Counted from the stretch's first letter, positions 1 through 8,237 are shown. The stretch is DNA of 64,000 nt from Motiliproteus sp965230185 (GCA_965230185.1 OZ245995.1:2790001-2854000), one strand, 5' to 3'. Notes: generated by a model not told the origin, from the letters alone. Made by a program: numbers and translations.

Positions 1-152
1 TCGCTCTCCCGGGATCAGGTTGATTATGAGGGGATTATACAGATTCGGAGAGCCCGTTCCCGGGTTTTCAGGCAACCGCTGCACCGGGCGCGTCATCGGA
101 GAAAGCGATCTGACAACGTTGAGAAACCCACGCGCCCCCTGCTCTGTCAATT
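1..152. other. Left-edge non-coding stretch
   Basis: I see no convincing gene here. On the minus strand a TATAAT hexamer lies at 34-39, but no good -35 sits 16-18 bases upstream of it. It could be the start of a transcript running off the left edge. Confidence 0.3.
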
Positions 153-785
153 TCAGGCTTCGACCACTCCGTGGCGGATGGCCATATGAATCAGCTCGGA
201 GGTCCTGGAAACTTCAAGTTTGGACAGAATATTGGAGCGATGAACATGGACGGTCTTCTGGCTGATGTACATGGCGTCGGCAATCTGGGCTACGGTGGCG
301 CCACTGGCCAGTTGGGTAAACACCTGCAACTCTCTCTTTGTCAGCCGGGACAGCCGGGAAGACTGCTGGCCTTCCAGCTCCTTACGGATCCCCGGGGCAA
401 CGTACTCTTTGCCATTATAAACTTTGCGAACGGCCTCGATCAGTTCCTCAGGAGCGCATCGCTTGGTGAGATAGCCACGAGCACCGGCCTGCAGTACTCT
501 CGATGGATAGGGCTCGCACTCCTGTACGGTCAGTACCAGTATGCTGGCATCCGGATATACGGCGAGAATCCGCCGGATAGCCTCCAGACCGCCAACCCCC
601 GGAGGCATGGACAGGTCCATAACGACAACATCGGGAAGGTATTCCTGATAGAGGCTGTAGGCCTCCTCACCGGTGGCTGCTTCTGCAATAACACTGATGT
701 CCTCGGTGTTATCAAGCAGGCGTCGAAATCCGGCACGAACAATTTCGTGGTCATCAACGAGCATTACAGAGATCACGCTGGTCAT
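153..785 (-). CDS. gacA: GacA/UvrY-type response regulator
   Basis: This 210-residue protein is a NarL-class DNA-binding response regulator, most like GacA/UvrY/VarA, the partner of a BarA/GacS hybrid kinase. The receiver shows the acidic pair D11-D12, phosphoacceptor D57 (VVVMDLSMP) and a conserved lysine near 105 (LTKR). A LuxR-type helix-turn-helix fills about residues 145-205 (LTKRELQV... IADAMYISQKTVHVH). The start is set by GGAGG seven bases before the ATG. In this family the usual targets are small RNAs that sequester CsrA/RsmA; I found none in the window. uvrY normally lies immediately upstream of uvrC; here it is on the far side of the pgsA-tRNA block, so the local order is rearranged. 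Confidence 0.9.
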   Translation of the reverse strand: MTSVISVMLVDDHEIVRAGFRRLLDNTEDISVIAEAATGEEAYSLYQEYLPDVVVMDLSMPPGVGGLEAIRRILAVYPDASILVLTVQECEPYPSRVLQAGARGYLTKRCAPEELIEAVRKVYNGKEYVAPGIRKELEGQQSSRLSRLTKRELQVFTQLASGATVAQIADAMYISQKTVHVHRSNILSKLEVSRTSELIHMAIRHGVVEA

Positions 786-994
786 CCATTTCCTCCGTTA
801 CAGGGCCTTGTCCATTCGATTCTAGATTAATGCCGACCAAAAATCACCCGCCGGCACGGGCCCTCAGAACCGTGCTTTATACCTCAAATGGTGACATAAC
901 ACCTTAAAAGAAAAAAGATTTTTTTTATTGCCTTGAATACAGGCAAAACTGCTATGTTTATACCATGACGGCCTGAACAAAGGAGGAGTACCGC

Positions 995-1762
995 ATGGCG
1001 GCACATGTGATGATACATATCAAGCCAGAAGATCTGCCGGACGGCGGTCTTCGGGTACGTTATCGCAGCGGCGAGTGTTTTGACCGGAAAATCGAATGGG
1101 GAGAGATCAGTGAGAGCATCCTGAAGGCTTCCGATTCGTGCAATGACCTGAAGGAGTCCGGCCTCTGTATTGAAGAGCTGGGCGATACTGGTTTTGCAGG
1201 CTTCGAAGCCCGGAGCGGCAACTACTGGCGCTACCAGCATGAATCCGACCCTGAAGTGTTTCGGGAGCACTGCCTGCAGATTCTCGAGATCCAGGAGCGT
1301 TTCTCCCCCCGCTCTTCCTGGGAGGCCTGGGAGCCGACCACCGAGCATATTACCCGGGACCGGCTACGCCTTACGCTTAAAAATCATGTCACCGGGGCCG
1401 AGCTCAGTTACAAGGTGGTGAATAAGGGATTTGGTTATCAGATCAAGGATCTCAGCAACGGTCGTCGGGTTCAGAAGATGCTTAAGCATGACTACATTCT
1501 CAACCAGCTGCTGGGCACCAGCTTCAAGCACCTCAACTATCACCGGGTCAAGGTGGAAACCGATTCGCAGATTAACGGTGATACCGGAGGCTCTATCGCC
1601 CTTCGTTTCGCCGACGAAAACTATCTGCTCAGGTACCAGGTCAACGCCTATGATTTTGCGCTGGCGCTGTTCGACACTTCCGGAGAGGCGATGGAGCTGA
1701 TCAAGCTGGTAGAGCTGCCACACAGCAATGTTATTGAAGATACCCGAACCTTCCTGGGCTGA
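995..1762 (+). CDS. Unknown protein, 255 aa
   Basis: I do not recognise this protein. It is a soluble, mixed-charge protein of 255 residues with no signal peptide or membrane segment and no obvious catalytic motif. It looks like two halves: an N-terminal part (about 1-105) and a part from about 115 that begins RLRLTLKNHVTGAEL and alternates strands and turns. AAAGGAGGAG lies 6 bases before the ATG, an unusually strong ribosome binding site, which suggests good expression. It stands alone, divergent from the GacA-type gene, and its stop is only 25 bases before the candidate hpf promoter. Real by ribosome site, length and codon pattern; function open. Confidence 0.75.
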   Translation: MAAHVMIHIKPEDLPDGGLRVRYRSGECFDRKIEWGEISESILKASDSCNDLKESGLCIEELGDTGFAGFEARSGNYWRYQHESDPEVFREHCLQILEIQERFSPRSSWEAWEPTTEHITRDRLRLTLKNHVTGAELSYKVVNKGFGYQIKDLSNGRRVQKMLKHDYILNQLLGTSFKHLNYHRVKVETDSQINGDTGGSIALRFADENYLLRYQVNAYDFALALFDTSGEAMELIKLVELPHSNVIEDTRTFLG

Positions 1763-1787
1763 TGCCCGGCCAGATTTCTGTAGACGC

Positions 1788-1803
1788 GGGCTTGCCGATT
1801 GCT
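1788..1803 (+). promoter_or_regulatory. Candidate sigma-54 promoter of hpf
   Basis: The 16 bases GGGCTTGCCGATTGCT match the -24/-12 consensus (TGGCAYRN4TTGCW) at all conserved positions but two: the leading T and the A of GGCA. GG at 1789-1790 and GC at 1801-1802 are exactly 10 bases apart. Transcription would start near 1814, giving a leader of about 80 bases before hpf. Sigma-54 promoters need an enhancer-binding activator; I did not identify its site. Confidence 0.5.
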
Positions 1804-1895
1804 ATATAACCGTAGTCAGAAACAACAGAAAAAGGAGTTATGCCGGCAACTGAAACGCTTCTTCACTACCTATGTGTTGATAAGGATACGATGTT

Positions 1896-2240
1896 ATGCA
1901 ACTCAATATTTCTGCAAGACACGAAGCGAGAGTATCGGAATCTGTACGGGCTCATATCGCAGCCCGCCTCCAGCGTCAGGGGGATCACTACGAAAAAGTC
2001 ACCAGAATGAATGTCATCGTCGATAAGGAAGCCCAGCTCGATATGGTCGAAGCTGCTTTTCATATCAACGGTCGGGAATTGTTTGCCAGAGCCACCGGCA
2101 ACAATCTGTATGCAGCCATCGACTCACTGGGCGATAAGGTTGAGCGCCAGCTGACTAAAGCCAGAGAAAAGAACGCCGGTAAACGAGGAAGCGGACTGAA
2201 GCATCACGCTGTGGAGCCGCAGGAAGAAATGGCCAGCTGA
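1896..2240 (+). CDS. hpf: Ribosome hibernation promoting factor (short form)
   Basis: This 114-residue protein is of the HPF/RaiA (YfiA) family, which binds the decoding centre of the 30S subunit and stops translation in stationary phase. It has the typical start MQLNISARH, the beta-alpha-beta-beta-beta-alpha pattern, and the ARATGNNLYAAIDSLGDKVERQLTK helix region with its basic residues. It ends soon after that domain, so it is the short type that works with RMF to make 100S dimers; rmf is also in this window (46709-46915). AAGGA lies 9-10 bases before the ATG. It is a single-gene unit closed by a strong terminator. In E. coli hpf follows rpoN; here it does not. Confidence 0.92.
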   Translation: MQLNISARHEARVSESVRAHIAARLQRQGDHYEKVTRMNVIVDKEAQLDMVEAAFHINGRELFARATGNNLYAAIDSLGDKVERQLTKAREKNAGKRGSGLKHHAVEPQEEMAS

Positions 2241-2251
2241 GCAGGCTGGTC

Positions 2252-2286
2252 GGAAAAAAAAGCGGAGCCAGGCTCCGCTTTTTTGT
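2252..2286. terminator. Bidirectional terminator, hpf / 2301-2756
   Basis: A perfect GC-rich inverted repeat (AGCGGAG ... CTCCGCT) has a run of A on its left and T on its right, so it can stop both hpf and the converging minus-strand gene. Confidence 0.9.
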
Positions 2287-2300
2287 TGCTCTTTTAACGT

Positions 2301-2756
2301 TTATTCATCTTCGTCGTAATCCGCCTCAAACCCTTTATAGACATCTGAAGAATCCACATCCATTGCCGAGGTTGAACTCAGTACCGCCAGATTGACACCG
2401 AGTTTTTCCGGCACTGCCACCAGCCCGTCACTGAAGCCGATAACCGTCAGTTTCATGGCCTGGCACTGACGAAAAGCCTCTTCCAGCGCCCTGACGGCTT
2501 TAACCTGAGGCAGGGACAGTTCATCGCTCTCCTGCTCTTCTGCTTCCTTACGGCGGGAGACCACCTGCTTCAGAAGCTTCCCGCTGTTATCCAGCAGCTG
2601 AATGCTGAGATCGGAGCGCTGGGATTTAACCAGGGCAATCTTCAGCAGCGAAAACATGCGTTCACTGCTGCAGCTGAAGGTCGAACCGGATTCAGATTCA
2701 TTAACCTTGCGGATGACGTCTGTCGTTTTCTGATTATCAGGAATGGAAATCTTCAT
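2301..2756 (-). CDS. Unknown acidic protein, 151 aa
   Basis: I do not recognise this protein. It is a soluble protein of 151 residues with a serine-rich N-terminal part, a charged middle stretch with likely helix (RRKEAEEQESDEL, then VRALEEAFRQCQ) and a strongly acidic tail ending FEADYDEDE. There is no signal peptide or membrane segment. It ends at the shared terminator facing hpf and lies 52 bases downstream of the KfrA-like gene on the same strand, so the two may be co-transcribed. No ribosome site of note is visible. Function unknown. Confidence 0.65.
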   Translation of the reverse strand: MKISIPDNQKTTDVIRKVNESESGSTFSCSSERMFSLLKIALVKSQRSDLSIQLLDNSGKLLKQVVSRRKEAEEQESDELSLPQVKAVRALEEAFRQCQAMKLTVIGFSDGLVAVPEKLGVNLAVLSSTSAMDVDSSDVYKGFEADYDEDE

Positions 2757-2808
2757 CTACCGGTGTACCGAATCAACCAGAGGGCTGTATTTTCAGGGAT
2801 TGCCAATG

Positions 2809-3669
2809 CTACCGTTTGTCAGCCAGCAGCGCCAGCAGGCGATTGATTTCACACTCCTGGGCTTCAATCCTCCCCTGGTAACCAGCCTCTTTCAGCGCCA
2901 GCTCGCTCTCTACGCCGCTCTCCAGCCGGTAGTAGCGCCTCTTGGCCTCCAGCAGCTCTTCCTGAAGCGCACCGATTTTGTTTTCTCTGTCCGCCAGCCT
3001 GGTATCCAGCTCAGCCACCGCGGCCCTGAGGTTGCTGTTTTCCTGCTCCAGTCGGGCGGATGCCGGGCCGGACTCCACGAGCCCGAACCGCTCCGAAGAC
3101 GAGCGGGTCTGATCAGGGCCAACGGATTGATCCAGCTGCTTCTCCAGCTGCTCGATCACCCGGCTCTGAGTTTTATCGGAACGTCGGAGTTCCGCCAGTT
3201 CCGAACCGCCCTGAACCAGCTGCTTTTCCAGCTGCAGATTGTCGCGACGCCCCTGCTCCAGCTCAGCCTGCAGCTCTTCGATACGCTGAAAGGCTTTATC
3301 CAACCGGCCGGCCAGCTGTTCGGTTTTCTCCCGGGTTTCCGACCGCATGGTCTCAAGCTGCTGTTTCTCGGCCAGCAGCTGTTCTTTTGCCTGCTTCTCG
3401 CTTTCTGCGAAGTTGCTGCGGGCCTGAGTCAGCGCCTGCTGCCAGATCTCACTCAGCGCCGAGCTCAGAAACGCAGGCAGCTGATCCGGCCCCTCGGTGT
3501 GCTGGAGCCGGCTGCTGAGCTGCTGCCACCAGCTGCTCAGGGCCTTGTGAATGGTTGTAGCGCTGCCCTTTCCGATCCGGGCGCGAACGTTCTGCTGAGA
3601 AGGGCGAGTCCCCTCTTTCAGCAGCTCATCAGCCGCGTCAAACACCAGCTCCTGAGTGGATTTGGACAT
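2809..3669 (-). CDS. KfrA-like DNA-binding coiled-coil protein
   Basis: A 286-residue protein. Residues about 5-45 match the KfrA N-terminal DNA-binding domain (VFDAADELLKEG, then VRARIGKGSATTIHKAL). The rest, about 85-275, is long coiled coil rich in E, Q, K, L and R. KfrA proteins are autoregulators best known from broad-host-range plasmids; chromosomal relatives exist whose targets are mostly unknown. I chose the ATG giving MSKSTQ; an in-frame ATG four codons earlier and a TTG three codons before that are possible, and none has a clear ribosome site. The promoter region holds an operator-like dyad at 3680-3701, fitting autorepression. No plasmid genes are nearby. Confidence 0.8.
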   Translation of the reverse strand: MSKSTQELVFDAADELLKEGTRPSQQNVRARIGKGSATTIHKALSSWWQQLSSRLQHTEGPDQLPAFLSSALSEIWQQALTQARSNFAESEKQAKEQLLAEKQQLETMRSETREKTEQLAGRLDKAFQRIEELQAELEQGRRDNLQLEKQLVQGGSELAELRRSDKTQSRVIEQLEKQLDQSVGPDQTRSSSERFGLVESGPASARLEQENSNLRAAVAELDTRLADRENKIGALQEELLEAKRRYYRLESGVESELALKEAGYQGRIEAQECEINRLLALLADKR

Positions 3670-3679
3670 AAAATACACC

Positions 3680-3701
3680 ATACGTATCAATAGATATGTA
3701 T
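3680..3701. promoter_or_regulatory. Operator-like inverted repeat at the KfrA-like gene
   Basis: ATACGTATC and GATATGTAT are arms separated by AATA; 8 of 9 positions pair. A further TATACGCAT lies beside it at 3707-3715. The dyad covers the expected transcription start and the leader of the minus-strand KfrA-like gene, the place for an autorepressor. Confidence 0.55.
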
Positions 3702-3704
3702 AGA

Positions 3705-3732
3705 ATTATACGCATCAGACACTATATGGAAA
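3705..3732 (-). promoter_or_regulatory. Candidate promoter of the KfrA-like gene
   Basis: A perfect TATAAT at 3705-3710 is preceded, 16 bases upstream on the minus strand, by TTTCCA (3727-3732). The -35 is weak. The start point would fall near 3698, inside the dyad. Confidence 0.5.
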
Positions 3733-3946
3733 TAGTAAAGACTCCGTCCGGGGCGTTATTTCCAAGAAGGAGGCACTTCCGGCAGAAGGCTTTGCCAAAA
3801 AGGTTTTTCGAAAAGCCGCTTTCAGGGCATATAAGTGGTGTGGCGAGCAGCAGCCAACACGCCGGAACGACCTCGGAAGACTGTCGAAACAAGCCACCAG
3901 CGCTTGCCGACAGGTCCGGATATTCTCTGTGGAACTGAAAAAGAAA

Positions 3947-4020
3947 TGGAGGCTGGAGTCGGAATCGAACCGGCGTACACGGAGTTGCAGTCCGCTGCAT
4001 GACCACTCTGCCATCCAGCC
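3947..4020 (-). tRNA. cysT: tRNA-Cys (GCA), last gene of the tRNA operon
   Basis: 74 bases with encoded CCA. The acceptor GGCTGGA pairs with TCCAGCC, the discriminator is U, typical of tRNA-Cys, and the anticodon loop CTGCAAC gives GCA. It is identical over its whole length to the copy at 4241-4314. Confidence 0.97.
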
Positions 4021-4054
4021 TTAGATGATGGCGTCTTCTGTCAGATAAGATATC

Positions 4055-4130
<76 letters not shown>

Positions 4131-4148
4131 TTTTAGTACAGTTCTTGC

Positions 4149-4235
4149 TGGTGCCCGGAGCCGGACTTGAACCGGCATGACCTTTCGGTCGACGGATTTT
4201 AAATCCGTTGCGTATACCAATTTCGCCACCCGGGC
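4149..4235 (-). tRNA. leuZ: tRNA-Leu (TAA)
   Basis: 87 bases with encoded CCA and a long variable arm (TCGACCGAAAGGTCA), as expected for a class II tRNA. The anticodon loop TTTAAAA gives TAA. It lies 5 bases after the upstream tRNA-Cys, so maturation must cut a very short spacer. Confidence 0.97.
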
Positions 4236-4240
4236 GTACA

Positions 4241-4314
4241 TGGAGGCTGGAGTCGGAATCGAACCGGCGTACACGGAGTTGCAGTCCGCTGCATGACCAC
4301 TCTGCCATCCAGCC
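4241..4314 (-). tRNA. cysT: tRNA-Cys (GCA), first copy
   Basis: 74 bases, same sequence as 3947-4020. It sits between tRNA-Gly and tRNA-Leu, the position of cysT in the glyW-cysT-leuZ operon of E. coli. Confidence 0.97.
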
Positions 4315-4337
4315 TGAATGGCGTAATAACGCTGTAT

Positions 4338-4413
<76 letters not shown>

Positions 4414-4446
4414 TCTGTTACCTGCGCTGTCGCTCAGGTGGTGCGT

Positions 4447-4474
4447 ATTATAGATAGCTGCCCTGTCATGTCAA
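4447..4474 (-). promoter_or_regulatory. Consensus sigma-70 promoter of the tRNA operon
   Basis: On the minus strand TTGACA (4469-4474) and TATAAT (4447-4452) are both perfect and 16 bases apart. The discriminator after the -10 is C-rich, as in stringently controlled stable-RNA promoters. It lies between pgsA and the first tRNA-Gly. Confidence 0.9.
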
Positions 4475-4503
4475 TACGGCCAAAATGTTTATAACTGAAT
4501 AAT

Positions 4504-5052
4504 TTAGGATTCAGCCATCAGATCAGGCCAGGCCGCACGCAGATACATCCACATTGACCAGATAGTGAGCAGAGCCGCGCCGTAGAGCGTACCGATGCCG
4601 ATATAAGCCCCGGTCGTTGCCGGTTCCGTTCCGAGCATCAGAAAGATCGCCAGCATCTGCAGCGTGGTTTTCAGCTTACCGATCATGGACACCGCGACAC
4701 TGGCCCGCTTACCCAGTTCGGCCATCCATTCCCGCAGTGCGGAGATGACAATTTCCCGACCAACGATGACCACTGCAGGGATGGTGACAAAGGTCTCGGC
4801 GTAGGTCTCGACCAGCATCACCAGTGCCACAGACACCATAAGCTTGTCGGCGACCGGATCCAGAAAGGCGCCGAAGGCCGTTGTCTGGTTGAGCCGACGG
4901 GCCAGATAACCATCGAACCAGTCGGTGATGCCAGCCAGCGCGAAAATACCGGCGGCAGCGTACAGACTCCACTGATACGGCAGGTAGTAGACCACGACAA
5001 TACAGGGAATCAGGACTATGCGCAGAATGGTGAGAATATTCGGGATGTTCAT
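4504..5052 (-). CDS. pgsA: Phosphatidylglycerophosphate synthase
   Basis: A 182-residue inner-membrane enzyme that joins CDP-diacylglycerol and glycerol-3-phosphate to give phosphatidylglycerol phosphate, the first committed step to phosphatidylglycerol and cardiolipin. The CDP-alcohol phosphotransferase signature is complete (residues about 42-68: DWFDGYLAR, then GAFLDPVADKL), with its catalytic aspartates. About four to five hydrophobic helices are visible (for example ILRIVLIPCIVVVYYL). The length is normal. It follows uvrC by 66 bases on the same strand and precedes the tRNA operon, the uvrC-pgsA-tRNA order of enterics and pseudomonads. Confidence 0.96.
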   Translation of the reverse strand: MNIPNILTILRIVLIPCIVVVYYLPYQWSLYAAAGIFALAGITDWFDGYLARRLNQTTAFGAFLDPVADKLMVSVALVMLVETYAETFVTIPAVVIVGREIVISALREWMAELGKRASVAVSMIGKLKTTLQMLAIFLMLGTEPATTGAYIGIGTLYGAALLTIWSMWMYLRAAWPDLMAES

Positions 5053-5118
5053 TGTGGCTGTGTCTGGCCTTTTGGCTGGTGACGTTATCAGAAAACGAAA
5101 ATGGTACAGAGGGTGATT

Positions 5119-6966
5119 TTAATCCCGATGCAGATGGGCATAGATCTCTTCCGCCATAACCCGGCTAATGGTAGAGACTTTTGCGATTTCTTCAACACTG
5201 GCCCGTGCTATTTCCTGAACCCCGCCAAAGTGCCTGAGCAGTTCTCTTCGCCGTTTCGGGCCTACTCCGGGAATCTGTTCAAGGCTTGACTGCCCCCGGC
5301 TCCTGGCGCGGCGCTGGCGATGGCTGGTAATAGCGAAACGATGAGCCTCATCCCGAATATGCTGCAACAGATGCAGAGCGCCTGAATTGGCCGGCAGCAC
5401 CAGCTCCGCGTCGCTGTCGGCCTGCAGAATGGACTCCAGCCCCGGCTTACGGGTCACGCCCTTGGCGATCCCCAGCACCAGGATCGAGTCGATCTGCAGC
5501 TCGGTCAGCACCTCCTGCGCCTGTTTCAGCTGTCCCCTGCCGCCGTCGACAATCAGGATATCCGGCAGGCGGGCACCCTCTTTACGCAGCCGCTTGTAGC
5601 GACGGTTCAGCGCTTCGTTCATCGCCCCGTAGTCATCGCCGGCGGTCGCCGTCTCGATATTGAATTTGCGGTAATCGGACTTACGCGGCCCCTGGCTGTC
5701 GAAGACGACGCAGGAGGCCACCGTCGCCTCGCCGGAGCTGTGGCTGATGTCGAAACATTCCATTCGTTGTGGCAGCTCATCCAGCGACAACGCCTCCTGC
5801 AGCTCCACATAACGTCGGTAGATGTTCTTGCGGCTGGCGATATACTGCTGGATCTGCTGATCGGCGTTGGTCTTTGCCAGTTTCAGCCAGTTGGCCCGGG
5901 CTCCCCGCACCCGGTGACTGACCCTGACCTGGCTGCCCCGCAGACTTTCCAGCGCCTCCGCCAGGCAGCCATCATCTTCCGGATCGTGGCTGAGAATCAG
6001 CTGTGGCGGAATCGGCCGCCCGTCGCTCTGCAGATAATACTGACCGATAAAGCCGCTCAGCAGCTCCGCCTCGCTGGTTTCCAGCGCCAGCTTCGGATAA
6101 TGGGCCTTGCTGCCGATAACCCGCCCACCTTTCACAAACAGCTGATGGATGCAGGCAGCACCGGCACTGATAGCACAGGCCAGAATGTCAGCGTCGCCGT
6201 CAACACCACTGACGTGCTGCTCTTCCTGCACTTTTTGCAGACTGATGATCTGGTCCCTCAGCTCCGCGGCCTGCTCGAAATCAAGCTGCTCGGATGCGGC
6301 CTCCATCTGACGTGCCAGCTCCTCCCGTATCGACTGGTTTTTTCCTTCCAGAAACATCATCGCGTGACGAATGTCTTCACCATAGGCCTCGCGGGAGATC
6401 ATACCGACACAGGGACCGCTGCAGCGCTTTATCTGATACTGCAGGCAGGGACGCGTACGGTTTTTGAAAAAACTCTCTTCACACTGCCGGATACGAAAGA
6501 TCTTCTGCAGCAGGTTCAGGCTTTCCCTGACCGCGCCGCTGCTGGGGAACGGTCCGAAATAGCGCCCCCGGCGACGCTTGCTTCCGCGGTGGAACTGAAT
6601 CGCAGGATGGGAATGGGTTTCGGAAATAAAGATAAACGGGTAGGACTTATCGTCTCGCAGCAGGATGTTATAGGGCGGTCGCTGTTTCTTTATCAGATTC
6701 TGCTCGAGCAGCAGCGCTTCCGTTTCGCTGCCGGTGATGGTGACCTGAATATCGGCGATGCGCTGCACCAGTGCCTGAGTCTTAACGGCAAGACCGCTGC
6801 CGCGAAAATAGCTGGCCAGCCGCTTCTTCAGGTTCTTTGCCTTACCGACGTAAAGCACGTCACCGTCAGCGGAGAACATCTGGTAAACGCCGGGGCGCTG
6901 AGTGACGCCGGCCAGAAAAGACTTGCTGTCAAAAGCGCTGACGGAAGAGGCGGTATTACTGGTCAT
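5119..6966 (-). CDS. uvrC: UvrABC excinuclease subunit C
   Basis: This 615-residue subunit makes both incisions around bulky DNA lesions once UvrA and UvrB have loaded. Domains in order: GIY-YIG nuclease (about 24-100; GVYQMF, then VLYVGKAKNLKKRL), a cysteine-containing linker, the UVR motif that binds UvrB (about 205-240; LARQMEAASEQLDFEQAAELRD), the RNase-H-like second nuclease (about 395-550; CFDISHSSGE, DILIVDGGRGQL), and tandem helix-hairpin-helices at the end (IPGVGPKRRRELL, HFGGVQEI). Length is normal and nothing looks damaged. It is the second gene of a likely operon behind a 105-residue protein. Confidence 0.97.
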   Translation of the reverse strand: MTSNTASSVSAFDSKSFLAGVTQRPGVYQMFSADGDVLYVGKAKNLKKRLASYFRGSGLAVKTQALVQRIADIQVTITGSETEALLLEQNLIKKQRPPYNILLRDDKSYPFIFISETHSHPAIQFHRGSKRRRGRYFGPFPSSGAVRESLNLLQKIFRIRQCEESFFKNRTRPCLQYQIKRCSGPCVGMISREAYGEDIRHAMMFLEGKNQSIREELARQMEAASEQLDFEQAAELRDQIISLQKVQEEQHVSGVDGDADILACAISAGAACIHQLFVKGGRVIGSKAHYPKLALETSEAELLSGFIGQYYLQSDGRPIPPQLILSHDPEDDGCLAEALESLRGSQVRVSHRVRGARANWLKLAKTNADQQIQQYIASRKNIYRRYVELQEALSLDELPQRMECFDISHSSGEATVASCVVFDSQGPRKSDYRKFNIETATAGDDYGAMNEALNRRYKRLRKEGARLPDILIVDGGRGQLKQAQEVLTELQIDSILVLGIAKGVTRKPGLESILQADSDAELVLPANSGALHLLQHIRDEAHRFAITSHRQRRARSRGQSSLEQIPGVGPKRRRELLRHFGGVQEIARASVEEIAKVSTISRVMAEEIYAHLHRD

Positions 6967-6987
6967 TACTGCGGGTCGCTACCGATT

Positions 6988-7305
6988 TCAGTCTGGGTCA
7001 CGCTCGAGTTTAAAGTTCTTGCTCTCCTGCATATGCACATGGGTTGCCTCACTGTGCAGCTTTTCCAGCTGAATGCGGGTCTCATCGGTGATGCCTGCTC
7101 CCCGGGACAGGGAAACCTCAAGATAGACGCCAATTTCGGCGTAATAATACAGGCGGGCATCGAAGGTCTTGGCCCGCTTCAGCTTGCTCAGTGAAATAGT
7201 GGCGCCGTTAACGAGAATTTTATTAATGTCGGTGTCGGCGACCATCGGGTGACGATCCAGAGCGGACAGCCGTTCCCGCTCGCTGCGACTTAAAGTGCCG
7301 TTCAT
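6988..7305 (-). CDS. Small unknown protein upstream of uvrC
   Basis: I do not recognise this family. The preferred start gives 105 residues (MNGTLSRSERERL); GGAAA lies 6 bases before that ATG. An upstream in-frame start would add 35 residues that look like translated promoter sequence. The protein is soluble and mixed-charge; it contains INKILVNGATISLSKLKRAK followed by strands and a C-terminal helix. It lies 21 bases before uvrC on the same strand, in the slot that uvrY holds in many gammaproteobacteria. Function unknown. Confidence 0.65.
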   Translation of the reverse strand: MNGTLSRSERERLSALDRHPMVADTDINKILVNGATISLSKLKRAKTFDARLYYYAEIGVYLEVSLSRGAGITDETRIQLEKLHSEATHVHMQESKNFKLERDPD

Positions 7306-7436
7306 AGTGTTTTCCAGATTGCCCGAAATCAGATTGACACATCTTACCACAAGCAGCCATAGTATATTCGGATGTGGCAACGCCCACCTGACAGAAACAC
7401 TACTATTCACAGTGATTTAGAACGGATACTTCTTCT

Positions 7437-8234
7437 ATGGCATCCATTAGTGTCGGCGAACTTTCCATTCTCGTCGTAGAGCCCTCCTCCTTTCAGCAGA
7501 AAGTAATCTGCGGCGAGCTGGAGCAGACCGGCTGCACTCAGCTGGACACCGCCGGCAGCATCGGGGAAGCACTGGAATTTATGGAGCGCTACTCACCGGA
7601 TCTGACCATCAGCGCCATGTATCTGCCGGACGGTGATGGTGTTGAGCTGGTTACACGGATGCGCAGCTCCGAGCAACTGGAAAACATCCCCTTTATGCTG
7701 ATTTCCAGTGAAACACGCTCCGATCACATTGAACCGATTCGCCAGGCGGGTTCGGTGGCCATTCTGCCCAAACCGTTTCGCCATGAAGATCTGCAGAAAG
7801 CCGTGGAAGCAACTCTGGCGTTTGTCGATCCTGAACAACTGGATCTGGACAGTTACGACGTCGAGAACCTGCAGGTGCTGGTGGTGGATGACAGTGATTT
7901 TTCGCTGAAGCATATCGCCAGGGCTCTGGAGGGCATCGGAGTACACCGAATCATCACCGCCCACGATGGCGAAGAAGCTCTGCAGCTGATCGAAAATCAT
8001 GAATTCGACCTGATCTTTACCGATTACAACATGCCTAATATGGACGGCGAGCAGCTTACCCAGCACATCCGGGAGCATTCCAGTCAGCCGTATGTGCCGA
8101 TTCTGATGGTCACCTCCGAACAGAACGACACCCGCCTCAGTGGCGTAAAGCGAGCCGGTGTAAACGCCGTCTGTGATAAGCCCTTCAATCCGGCGCAGAT
8201 GAAATCCCTGATGGTCAGCCTGCTCGGCGAGTAA
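7437..8234 (+). CDS. Two-receiver response regulator, first receiver degenerate
   Basis: A 265-residue protein made of two CheY-like receivers and no output domain. The second receiver (about 145-263) is intact: D151-D152, phosphoacceptor D196 in IFTDYNMPNMDG, and lysine in CDKPF. The first (about 10-128) has lost the acidic pair (E15-P16) and the phosphoacceptor (A60 in TISAMYLPDGDG) but keeps lysine in LPKPF, so it probably cannot be phosphorylated and may serve as a docking or dimer module. The next gene starts 3 bases after the stop, so they form an operon. No histidine kinase lies nearby; its role, perhaps in motility or surface behaviour, is a guess. Confidence 0.85.
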   Translation: MASISVGELSILVVEPSSFQQKVICGELEQTGCTQLDTAGSIGEALEFMERYSPDLTISAMYLPDGDGVELVTRMRSSEQLENIPFMLISSETRSDHIEPIRQAGSVAILPKPFRHEDLQKAVEATLAFVDPEQLDLDSYDVENLQVLVVDDSDFSLKHIARALEGIGVHRIITAHDGEEALQLIENHEFDLIFTDYNMPNMDGEQLTQHIREHSSQPYVPILMVTSEQNDTRLSGVKRAGVNAVCDKPFNPAQMKSLMVSLLGE

Positions 8235-8237
8235 GAC

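Noticed and set aside
1840..2010. 56-codon frame before and overlapping hpf, behind AAGGAG
   Set aside because: The ATG is only 2 bases after AAGGAG, too close for normal initiation, and the product resembles nothing I know; it runs out of frame through hpf. A regulatory upstream frame remains a remote chance.
2743..3693. 316-codon plus-strand frame opposite the KfrA-like gene
   Set aside because: It is the complement of the coiled-coil gene; its leucine-rich text is a codon-bias shadow.
3947..4020. tRNA-Cys end as an attachment site for an integrated element
   Set aside because: No integrase gene and no repeat of the tRNA 3' end beyond the second, complete tRNA-Cys gene; the repeat is a full tRNA duplication.
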